DNA of 25,491 nt from DAOTTI01 sp034437795. Its GTDB lineage: Bacteria; Chloroflexota; UBA11872; UBA12225. Of this stretch, positions 19,870 to 25,491 are shown piece by piece. The stretch's first letter is position 1, and each line of letters opens with the position of its first letter. Both the position numbers and the translations under genes were made by a program. The notes beneath the pieces are model-generated. The model was given only the letters and a program-made list of their open reading frames with translations, ran no database searches and was not told the origin of the DNA. The stretch spans positions 1-25,491 of the forward strand of contig DAOTTI010000191.1 in NCBI GenBank assembly GCA_034437795.1, written 5' to 3'.

Positions 19870-21162
19870 ATGGCCATCACAGAGCAAGCCCAGGTGGCGC
19901 AGGCGCCGCGCCCGCCGCTCGACGTTGCCGCCATTCGTCGCGACTTCCCCATCCTCGACGTGGAGGTGAACGGGCGCCCGCTGGTCTACCTGGACAGTGC
20001 GGCCACGTCCCAGAAGCCGCGCCAGGTGATCGAGGCCCTGGTGCGCTACTACGAGCAGCAGAACGCGGGCGTCCACCGCAGCGCCCATACCCTGGCGGCG
20101 CGCGCCACCGACCTGTACGAGGGGACCCGCGCCCGCCTGGCCGAGTTCATCGGCGCGTCCAATCCGCGCGAGATCGTCTTCACGCGCAACACCACCGAGG
20201 CCATCAATCTGGTGGCATACACCTGGGGGCGGCGGTACGTGGGCAAGGGGGACGAGATCATCGTCTCCCAGATGGAGCACCACTCCAACCTGGTGCCGTG
20301 GCAGCTCCTGGCCGAGGAGAAGGGGGCCCACCTGCGCTTCGCTCCCATCACGCCGACGCACCGGTTCGACCTGGCGGCCTTCCGCGAGCTGCTCAATCCG
20401 CGCGTCAAGCTGGTGGCCGTCACCCACATGTCCAACGTGCTGGGCACGATCACCCCGGTGGCGGAGATCTCCCGCCTGGCCCACGAGTTCGGGGCCCTGG
20501 TGCTGGTCGATGGGGCGCAGAGCGCGCCCCACCTGCCGATCGACGTCAAGCGGCTGGGGTGCGACTTCTTCGCCTTCTCCGCCCACAAGATGCTGGGCCC
20601 GACGGGGGTGGGGGCCCTGTGGGGCCGGCTGGAGCTGCTGGAGAGTATGCCTCCCTTCCTGGCCGGCGGGAGCATGATCAGCGAGGTGCAGTGGACACGG
20701 TCCACCTGGGCGCCGGTGCCGCAGAAGTTCGAGGCGGGGACGCCCAACATCGCCGACGTGATCGCCTTCGGGGCCGCGATCGAATATCTGGACAACCTGG
20801 GTATGGACCGCGTGCGCCAGCACGAGAAAGAGCTCACCCAGTACGCGCTCACCGTGCTCCGGCGCGACCACCCCGACCTCATCATCTACGGGCCGAACGA
20901 CGTGGAGTGGCGGGGCGGGATCGTGGCCTTTAACATGCGCGGGCGGGGCGAGAGCACCGTCCATTCGCATGATGTGGGCCAGATCCTGGACGACCAGGGC
21001 ATCGCCATCCGCACCGGCCACCACTGCTGCAAGCCCCTGCACACCCTGCTGGAGGCTCCCGAGAGCGCCCGCGCCAGCTTCTACATCTACAACACGCCGG
21101 AAGAGGTCGATGCCCTGTCACGGGGCCTGGAGCTGGTGAAGCGCATCTTCGGCCGCAGGTAG
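19870..21162 (+). CDS. sufS: SufS, cysteine desulfurase
   Basis: A 430-residue PLP enzyme that takes sulfur from cysteine and passes it as persulfide to SufU or SufB. PLP lysine K240 is in SAHKMLGPTGVG; histidine-rich MEHHSNLVPWQ (135-145) and DGAQSAPH (214-221) bind the cofactor. The persulfide cysteine is C386 in RTGHHCCKPL, directly followed by a second cysteine, C387, where most SufS have Ala. A short insertion-free loop around it is typical of group II desulfurases, which need a partner such as SufU. The ATG at 19870 has AAGGAG about ten bases before it. The N-terminal 18 residues (MAITEQAQ...) are extra and probably disordered. It is cytosolic and part of the suf operon. Confidence 0.97.
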   Translation: MAITEQAQVAQAPRPPLDVAAIRRDFPILDVEVNGRPLVYLDSAATSQKPRQVIEALVRYYEQQNAGVHRSAHTLAARATDLYEGTRARLAEFIGASNPREIVFTRNTTEAINLVAYTWGRRYVGKGDEIIVSQMEHHSNLVPWQLLAEEKGAHLRFAPITPTHRFDLAAFRELLNPRVKLVAVTHMSNVLGTITPVAEISRLAHEFGALVLVDGAQSAPHLPIDVKRLGCDFFAFSAHKMLGPTGVGALWGRLELLESMPPFLAGGSMISEVQWTRSTWAPVPQKFEAGTPNIADVIAFGAAIEYLDNLGMDRVRQHEKELTQYALTVLRRDHPDLIIYGPNDVEWRGGIVAFNMRGRGESTVHSHDVGQILDDQGIAIRTGHHCCKPLHTLLEAPESARASFYIYNTPEEVDALSRGLELVKRIFGRR

Positions 21163-21280
21163 ATACACTCTCTGGTAGCACAGGACACCGTCGCGGCGCG
21201 CCGGATGACTGCCTGGTGGCGCCTGCCATCTGCGTCGGCCAACACGCCACGACGGGTCCGATGGTTCTGTTGGAGAGCCT

Positions 21281-21766
21281 ATGGCCGGCGGCAATCCGCT
21301 CTACCACGACATCATCCTGGAGCACTACGAGTACCCGCGCAACAAGGGCGAGGTCGAGCGGCCGGACGCGACATCACGGGGCGCGAACGCCATGTGTGGC
21401 GACGACCTGCTGATCTCGCTCCGCCTCGACCCGGCGGGGCAGGCCGTCGAGGAGATCGCCTGGACGGGGCACGCCTGCGCCATCGGCGAGGCCTCGGCCT
21501 CGATGATGACGGAGGCGGTGAAGGGCGGCCCGCGCGAGCAGGCGCGGCGCTGGTTCAGGACGGTGCGGGGCATGCTCACCAACCGGCCGGAGGAGATGGA
21601 CCCGAGCCTCGAGCTGGGCGACATCGAAGCCCTGGAGGGCGTGCGTCACTACCCCGTGCGCATCAAGTGCGCCCTTCTTGCATGGGAGGCGCTCGACGAG
21701 GCCCTGACGATGGCAGAGCGAAAGAAGGCCGCCGGTGCCGGCGTACAAGGAGACAATCGTGGCTGA
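21281..21766 (+). CDS. sufU: SufU-type zinc/sulfur-transfer protein
   Basis: A 161-residue protein of the U-type scaffold fold. Ligands are C39 and D41 in MCGDD, C66 in GHACAIGEAS and C130 in RIKCALLAWEAL. The 64-residue gap between the second and third cysteine includes the insertion that distinguishes SufU from IscU; in SufU the site holds zinc and accepts sulfur from SufS by ligand exchange. GGAG stands six bases before ATG 21281. The C-terminal tail (about 145-161) is rich in Lys and Gly. It lies 118 bases after sufS, and its stop overlaps the sufT start by eight bases, so those two are translationally coupled. It is cytosolic; SufS is the expected partner. Confidence 0.94.
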   Translation: MAGGNPLYHDIILEHYEYPRNKGEVERPDATSRGANAMCGDDLLISLRLDPAGQAVEEIAWTGHACAIGEASASMMTEAVKGGPREQARRWFRTVRGMLTNRPEEMDPSLELGDIEALEGVRHYPVRIKCALLAWEALDEALTMAERKKAAGAGVQGDNRG

Positions 21767-22091
21767 CAGCGAGCAGGAAAAGGTACCCCTGACCGAAGAG
21801 AACGTCCGAAAGGCCCTCAAGCAGGTCGACGACCCTGAGCTGGGCATCAACATCATCGATCTGGGGCTGGTCTACGAGATCCGCACGATCGACGACAAGG
21901 ACGTGCAGATCGTGATGACCCTGACCACGCCCTTCTGCCCCATTGGCCCGAGCGTCAAGCAGCAGATTACGCAGGTGCTCAAGCGGGACATTGCCGGCGT
22001 GGACAAGGTGGACGTGCAGTTCACCTTCAATCCACCCTGGGACAAGGACATGATGTCGGAGGAGGCCAAGGCGGAGCTCGGGATCTTCTGA
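21759..22091 (+). CDS. sufT: SufT, MIP18/DUF59 family Fe-S maturation factor
   Basis: A 110-residue cytosolic protein of the MIP18-like (DUF59) family, which helps mature Fe-S proteins. DPELGINIIDLGLVYEI (25-41) and TTPFCPIG (56-63) with Cys60 are the hallmark motifs; NPPWDKDMMSEEAKAELGI (91-109) ends the domain as expected. The GTG at 21759 is chosen because AAGGAG is six bases upstream; the frame opens earlier at 21735, but that start lies inside sufU without a ribosome site. It overlaps sufU at its start, and its TGA overlaps the next ATG by one base, showing tight coupling on both sides. Confidence 0.95.
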   Translation: MADSEQEKVPLTEENVRKALKQVDDPELGINIIDLGLVYEIRTIDDKDVQIVMTLTTPFCPIGPSVKQQITQVLKRDIAGVDKVDVQFTFNPPWDKDMMSEEAKAELGIF

Positions 22092-22483
22092 TGCCCGAAT
22101 ACAGCCCCATCGTCCTGGACCACTTCCAGCACCCGCGCAACCTGGGTGACCTGGAGCCGGCCGACGCCGTGGCCGAGGTGGAGAACCCCGCCTGCGGCGA
22201 CCGGACCCGCCTGTCGGTGCGGGTCCGGAACGGGCAGATCATCGAAGCGCGCTTCCGGGCCGAAGGGTGCCCCGCCGCGATTGCCGCCAGCTCCATGACC
22301 ACCGTGCTCATCACGGGCAAGACGCTGGAAGAGGCAGCGGCCATCCGCGACCGGGACGTGGCCGCCGCCCTCGGTGGCCTGCCGCGCAACAAGCTCCACT
22401 GCTCGGTCCTGGCGGAGGACGTGATCAGGGCCGTCATTGAGGCCTATCACCGCCGGCAAGCCGGCGCCGGCAGCGCATCATGA
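22091..22483 (+). CDS. IscU/NifU-N-like scaffold, second U-type protein
   Basis: A 130-residue protein of the IscU/NifU N-terminal fold. Ligands are C35 and D37 in PACGDRT, C60 in AEGCPAAIAASS and H103-C104 in KLHCSVLAEDVI. The second and third cysteines are 44 apart, close to IscU (43), and the SufU insertion is absent. In IscU the loop before the last ligand reads LPPVK and binds the HscA chaperone; here it is LPRNK (97-101), which fits the absence of Hsc chaperones in this window. It should build or carry [2Fe-2S] clusters in the cytosol. ATG 22091 overlaps the sufT stop by one base. A short polar tail (about 120-130) ends it. Having both types in one operon is notable. Confidence 0.93.
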   Translation: MPEYSPIVLDHFQHPRNLGDLEPADAVAEVENPACGDRTRLSVRVRNGQIIEARFRAEGCPAAIAASSMTTVLITGKTLEEAAAIRDRDVAAALGGLPRNKLHCSVLAEDVIRAVIEAYHRRQAGAGSAS

Positions 22484-22559
22484 CCCGCGCTGGCGCCGGA
22501 CAAGCGCCTTCCGCCATGGCCGCGGTCTGGTGGCACCATACGAGTGAAGGCGGCTCAGC

Positions 22560-23864
22560 ATGGAGGTGACGCTGGCCTACGGCAAGACCGGCCTTTCCGT
22601 GACCCTGCCAGACCGCCACGTGACGGTGGTCGAGCCACAGTACGTGCCCGGCCTACCCGATGAGGCGGGGGCAATCCGGCGCGCGCTCCGTGAGCCGGCG
22701 GGGTGCCCGCCCCTGCTCGACCTGCTCCGGCCAGACGACACCGTGGCCGTGGTCTTCTGCGACATCACCCGCCCTATGCCCAACGACCGCGTGCTGCCGG
22801 TCCTGCTGGAGGAAGTGGAGCGCGTTGTCCCTCGCTCGCGGATGGTGCTCATCAACGGCACGGGCACGCATCGCGCCAACACGGAGGCGGAACTGCGGGG
22901 CATGCTGGGCGACGGCATCGTCGATCGCTACCGGATCCTGACCCACGACGCCCGCGACCCGCATGCCCTGGTCAAAGTGGGGACCACCCGCTTCGGCAAC
23001 GACGTCTGGCTCAATCGAGCCTACGTGCAGGCCTCCGCCAGGCTGGTCACGGGGTTCATCGAGCCCCACTTCTTTGCCGGATTCTCCGGCGGGCCGAAGA
23101 TGGTCATGCCGGCGGTGGCCGGCCTGCAGACGGTGCTGCGCAACCACGGCGCCGCGATGATCGGCCACCCCAACGCCACCTGGGGCGTCACTGAGGGCAA
23201 CCCCATCTGGGAGGAGATGCGCGAGGCCGCCCTCATGGCCCGCCCCTGCTTCAGCTTGCACGTGACCCTGAACAAGCGCCACGAGATTACCGGCGTCTTT
23301 GCCGGCGACTTCCTGGCCTCCCACGACCTGGGCTGCGCCTGGGTCAGGCAGACGGCGATGCGCGCCGTACCAGCCCCCTTTGACGTCGTCCTGACGACGA
23401 ACAGCGGTTACCCGCTCGACCTGAACGTCTATCAGACGATTAAGGGCATCTCCGCCGCCGCGCGCATCGTCAAGGACGGTGGGGCCATCGTCGCCGCCGC
23501 CGAGTGCTGGGACGGGATCCCCGACCACGGCGACTACCAGGACCTGCTCTGTTCGGCCCGCTCGCCGGATGAGCTGCTGGAGCGGATCAATGCGCCGCGG
23601 TTCCAGCGCCCGGACCAATGGCAGGCGCAGATCCAGGCCATGATCCAGCGCCGCTGTCGCGTCTACCTGCATAGCTCGCTGCCGGATGACCTCGTCCGCC
23701 GCACCATGCTCCTGCCCTGCGGCGACATCGAGGCGCGGATCGCGGCCCTGCTGCGCGAGTACGGGCCCGAGGCGACGCTGTGCGTCCTGCCGCAGGGGCC
23801 GCAAACGATCCCTTACGTCCAACCAGAACCAGCCAGCGCGCCGGCCGGCCCCGGTGGGCGGTAA
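22560..23864 (+). CDS. larA: LarA-type nickel-dependent racemase
   Basis: A 434-residue LarA-family enzyme, which in the type case racemises lactate using a nickel-pincer cofactor. The key residues occur at constant offset from the Lactobacillus plantarum enzyme as I recall its numbering: D68 and R71 in DITRP, H104 in GTGTHR, H170 and K180 in HFFAGFSGGPK, and H196 in RNHGAAM; K180 would carry the cofactor. The later motif SGYPLDLNVYQTIKG also fits. Many LarA relatives act on other 2-hydroxyacids, so the substrate is open. The last 20 residues are Pro/Ala-rich. ATG 22560 is preceded by a weak AAGGCGG. The cofactor genes larB, larC and larE are not seen nearby. It follows the suf operon by 76 bases and may have its own promoter. 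Confidence 0.93.
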   Translation: MEVTLAYGKTGLSVTLPDRHVTVVEPQYVPGLPDEAGAIRRALREPAGCPPLLDLLRPDDTVAVVFCDITRPMPNDRVLPVLLEEVERVVPRSRMVLINGTGTHRANTEAELRGMLGDGIVDRYRILTHDARDPHALVKVGTTRFGNDVWLNRAYVQASARLVTGFIEPHFFAGFSGGPKMVMPAVAGLQTVLRNHGAAMIGHPNATWGVTEGNPIWEEMREAALMARPCFSLHVTLNKRHEITGVFAGDFLASHDLGCAWVRQTAMRAVPAPFDVVLTTNSGYPLDLNVYQTIKGISAAARIVKDGGAIVAAAECWDGIPDHGDYQDLLCSARSPDELLERINAPRFQRPDQWQAQIQAMIQRRCRVYLHSSLPDDLVRRTMLLPCGDIEARIAALLREYGPEATLCVLPQGPQTIPYVQPEPASAPAGPGGR

Positions 23865-23957
23865 GCTCAGCGCAGTGCGAGTACCCATCGCCGCGGGACA
23901 TGCCGCGCCACCGGCCCCAAGCTCACGTAGCCTGGAGTATTCACCGCCAGCGAGAAG

Positions 23958-24010
23958 TCCCCTCTTCCTGTGGGAGAGCGGGAGCCCGCGGAGCGGGCGG
24001 CGGTGAGGGC
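23958..24010. repeat. Lone palindromic repeat with inserted hairpin
   Basis: A further member of the CCCTCTCCC family: CCCCTCTTCCTGTGGGAGAG followed by the tail GGTGAGGGC, but with a perfect GCCCGC-GGA-GCGGGC hairpin placed between (about 23984-23998). It lies about 95 bases after larA and about 100 bases before the next ATG. The added hairpin distinguishes it from the other copies. Confidence 0.7.
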
Positions 24011-24071
24011 TCTGCCCGGGAACAATCGAGGCCCGGGCGAAGGCCCCGCTCGTGAAAAGTCCAGGCTCGTG

Positions 24072-24107
24072 GATAATCCGGCGTAGCTCACATTGCGGAG
24101 GAGATCC
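24072..24107 (+). promoter_or_regulatory. Candidate -10 and ribosome site of the 114-residue gene
   Basis: TGGATAAT at 24070-24077 resembles an extended -10. GGAGGAG at 24098-24104 is an exact Shine-Dalgarno a few bases before ATG 24108. No clear -35 was seen. Confidence 0.45.
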
Positions 24108-24452
24108 ATGGCTCAAGCCGAGGAGCAGACCATTGACATGGGCGCCGGCATGGAGACGGAGCCGGCGCTGGAGATCATCGCTGCGCTCAATGACGTCAGC
24201 GACGTGCTCTCCATGGCGGGCTCGACCGTGAGGTTCACCGGCACCAAGGTGACGTCCCTGGAGCAGGTGGACGAGCTGGCCGGCATCGACGTCTTCTCGT
24301 GCCCCCGCGGGTGGCTCATTCTGTTCCGCACGCCCCGTGGCCCCCACTGGTGCGTGGCCGGCACCACGGCCAGCGAGGCCGTCGCGTCCATCGCCGACGA
24401 CGGCTTGCGCGAGACGGTGCGCCGGCACCTGGAGGAAAAGCAGCTCCTCTGA
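24108..24452 (+). CDS. Small hypothetical protein, 114 residues
   Basis: A small soluble protein of unknown function. The strong GGAGGAG a few bases upstream fixes the ATG at 24108; an in-frame TTG at 24093 is inside that leader. Residues 1-18 are acidic and polar. Residues about 20-75 alternate helix and beta (ALEIIAALNDVSDVLSMAGSTVRFTGTKV, then VDELAGIDVFSCPRGWLILFRTPRG). The last third, GPHWCVAGTTASEAVASIADDGLRETVRRHLEEKQLL, ends in a charged helix. Two cysteines (about 65 and 82) are present but not in a metal motif. No signal peptide is seen. It lies between larA and the IclR-type regulator, but nothing ties it to either. Confidence 0.78.
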   Translation: MAQAEEQTIDMGAGMETEPALEIIAALNDVSDVLSMAGSTVRFTGTKVTSLEQVDELAGIDVFSCPRGWLILFRTPRGPHWCVAGTTASEAVASIADDGLRETVRRHLEEKQLL

Positions 24453-24652
24453 CGGATCTGCTCGATCCCAACGCCCCACTACGCCACCGCCTTCGGTGTC
24501 ACCATGGGTCTCGTCCCCCTTCTCCCGCGTCGGACCTGGGGCCAGGAGGTGGGGCCCTCCCCGCGTCTCCGCGTCCCTGCGTCAGGGTAGTGCTAGGGGG
24601 TGAGATCCGTCCCCGCGTCGGCGCGGGGGGAGCCAAAGGGGGTGGGGGCCGC
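24453..24652. other. Intergenic stretch with a GC hairpin, no gene
   Basis: No open frame is convincing. CCCCGCG (24611-24617) pairs with CGCGGGG (24622-24628) around TCGG, followed by a G-rich run, not a T-run. The region shares CCCGCGTCGG-type words twice (near 24527 and 24612), which may be a decayed duplicate of the GC-rich repeats seen elsewhere in the window. Confidence 0.5.
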
Positions 24653-24681
24653 TTGCCGCCTGCCAGGCACGGCGTTACACT
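24653..24681 (+). promoter_or_regulatory. Candidate promoter of the IclR-family gene
   Basis: TTGCCG (24653-24658) and TACACT (24676-24681) are separated by 17 bases, the best-formed -35/-10 pair found in the window. Transcription would start near 24688, some 50 bases before the chosen ATG. Confidence 0.55.
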
Positions 24682-24699
24682 TACAGTGAAGTGCGACGG

Positions 24700-24718
24700 T
24701 GTTGCGCGATGCGCAACA
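24700..24718. promoter_or_regulatory. Perfect palindrome, likely operator of the IclR-family gene
   Basis: TGTTGCGC-GAT-GCGCAACA is an exact inverted repeat of 8 bases per arm with a 3-base centre. It lies between the predicted start of transcription and the start codon of the IclR gene, where binding would block the polymerase. A smaller palindrome, CACT-TAC-AGTG, overlaps the -10 just upstream (about 24678-24688). IclR-family proteins often repress their own gene through palindromes like this. Confidence 0.65.
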
Positions 24719-24737
24719 TCAGCAGATGGGACGCGTG

Positions 24738-25491
24738 ATGGAAGCGACTGGCCACCGCAGCGGCGGGATCCAATCGGTGGAGCGCGCCGTGGCCGTCTTG
24801 AAGCTGTTCGGTGAGTCTGAGCCGGAGCTGGGCGTCACCGAGCTGGCGCGACGTCTCAAGCTGCACAAAAGCACCGTTTCCCGCCTGCTCTCTACCCTGG
24901 AGGCAGGCGGTTTTGTTCAGCAGGACCCCCGCACCGGGCGCTACCGCCTCGGCCTCCAACTGGCCATGCTGGCGGGGCTGGCCCTCACTCAGTACGAGCT
25001 GCGCGACGTGGCGCGCCCCCTGTTGCAGGACCTGGCGGCCCAGTCGGGCGAGACGACCACCATCTCCGTCCTGGACGGCGACGTCGCGGTCAACATCGAC
25101 GAGGTGCTCTCGCCGAACCCGGTCAAGCACCTGGGCTGGATTGGCCGGCGCCTGCCCCTACACTGCACCGCTGCCGGCAAGCCGTTCCTGGCCTTTGGGC
25201 CGGCCCGCTTCGTCGACCAGGTCCTCAGCCGGCCGTTGACGCGCTACACCGCGCGCACCATCACCAATCCGGTGCTGCTGCGGCGCGAGCTGGAACGGGT
25301 GCGGACCCAGGGCTTCGCCGTAGCCCAGGAAGAATACGAGCCGGAGCTGAGCGCCGTGGGCGCGGCCGTGCGAGACCATCGGGGCGACGTGGTCGCCACC
25401 ATCACCGTCTCGGGGCCGAGTTTCCGCCTGCCGGCCCAGAAGCTACTGGAGCTGGGGGGCCTGGTGCGCTATACCGCCGACCGCATCTCGG
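24738..25491 (+). CDS. IclR-family transcriptional regulator, right end truncated
   Basis: About 251 residues are visible and the frame is still open at the window edge; the family is usually 250-260 long, so little is missing. The N-terminal winged helix-turn-helix is clear: SVERAVAVLKLF (13-24), LGVTELARRLKLHKSTVSRLLSTLEAGGFV (31-60), then RTGRYRLGLQLAML (65-78). The effector domain follows, with HCTAAGKPFLAF and GFAVAQEEYEPELSAVGAAVRD, both standard IclR blocks. Starts at ATG 24726, GTG 24735 and ATG 24738 are all in frame; none has a strong ribosome site, and 24738 was chosen because the protein then begins near the family start. A perfect palindrome upstream suggests autoregulation. Its target pathway would probably lie beyond the right edge; the effector is unknown. 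Confidence 0.93.
   Translation, partial: MEATGHRSGGIQSVERAVAVLKLFGESEPELGVTELARRLKLHKSTVSRLLSTLEAGGFVQQDPRTGRYRLGLQLAMLAGLALTQYELRDVARPLLQDLAAQSGETTTISVLDGDVAVNIDEVLSPNPVKHLGWIGRRLPLHCTAAGKPFLAFGPARFVDQVLSRPLTRYTARTITNPVLLRRELERVRTQGFAVAQEEYEPELSAVGAAVRDHRGDVVATITVSGPSFRLPAQKLLELGGLVRYTADRIS

Noticed and set aside
22653..24479. A minus-strand reading frame of 608 codons
   Set aside because: It is antisense to larA and to the next small gene, has a repetitive Arg/Gly/His-rich sequence, and carries no domain signal.

Overview
The window is high-GC bacterial chromosome. It most resembles the phylum Chloroflexota, probably a Thermomicrobia/Sphaerobacter-like or uncultured relative. The assignment rests on four things seen together: a secreted protein joining a sugar-binding-like domain, a Thr-Pro linker and a C-terminal module I know from Chloroflexota; a b6-type cytochrome b; a SUF operon in the order C-B-D-Rieske-S-U-T; and a split transketolase. 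It is an inference from gene content, since no rRNA or tRNA is present.

Layout. Positions 1-5132 are on the minus strand: a truncated RING-like zinc protein, a b6-type cytochrome b with its own upstream promoter candidate, a PPi-type phosphofructokinase behind a threonine-synthase-like PLP enzyme, and a large secreted/anchored protein. From 5385 the genes run almost entirely on the plus strand: a small P-loop protein, the two transketolase halves, an overlapping NagA-like deacetylase, a DUF1800 protein, a small secreted protein whose signal peptide is broken by a frame problem and a TAG, and an 84-residue unknown. After a repeat-rich gap and a 93-residue minus-strand unknown comes a membrane-anchored or secreted glycoside hydrolase. 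A complete SUF iron-sulfur assembly operon follows (15381-22483), then a LarA-type nickel racemase, a small unknown, and an IclR-family regulator that runs off the right end.

Function. The SUF operon is the centrepiece: SufC/B/D scaffold complex, a Rieske ferredoxin, SufS desulfurase, a SufU-type zinc/transfer protein, SufT, and a second U-type protein with IscU-like cysteine spacing. The two U-type proteins differ clearly in the distance between their second and third cysteines (64 versus 44 residues), so one operon appears to carry both a SufU and an IscU-like scaffold. The carbon-metabolism genes (PPi-PFK, transketolase, NagA, LarA, glycoside hydrolase) fit a heterotroph using polysaccharide or amino-sugar carbon.

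Non-coding structure is unusually rich. CCCTCTCCC/GGGAGAGGG palindromes recur at about 60-61 bp spacing in two clusters and once alone. A roughly 130-bp GC-rich element occurs twice. Three gene-internal gaps of apparent operons hold word-like inverted repeats. Three gene starts share a CGGnTATACT promoter-like motif. An exact palindrome lies just before the IclR gene, and an 18-codon upstream ORF overlaps the start of sufC. None of these could be tested by alignment here.
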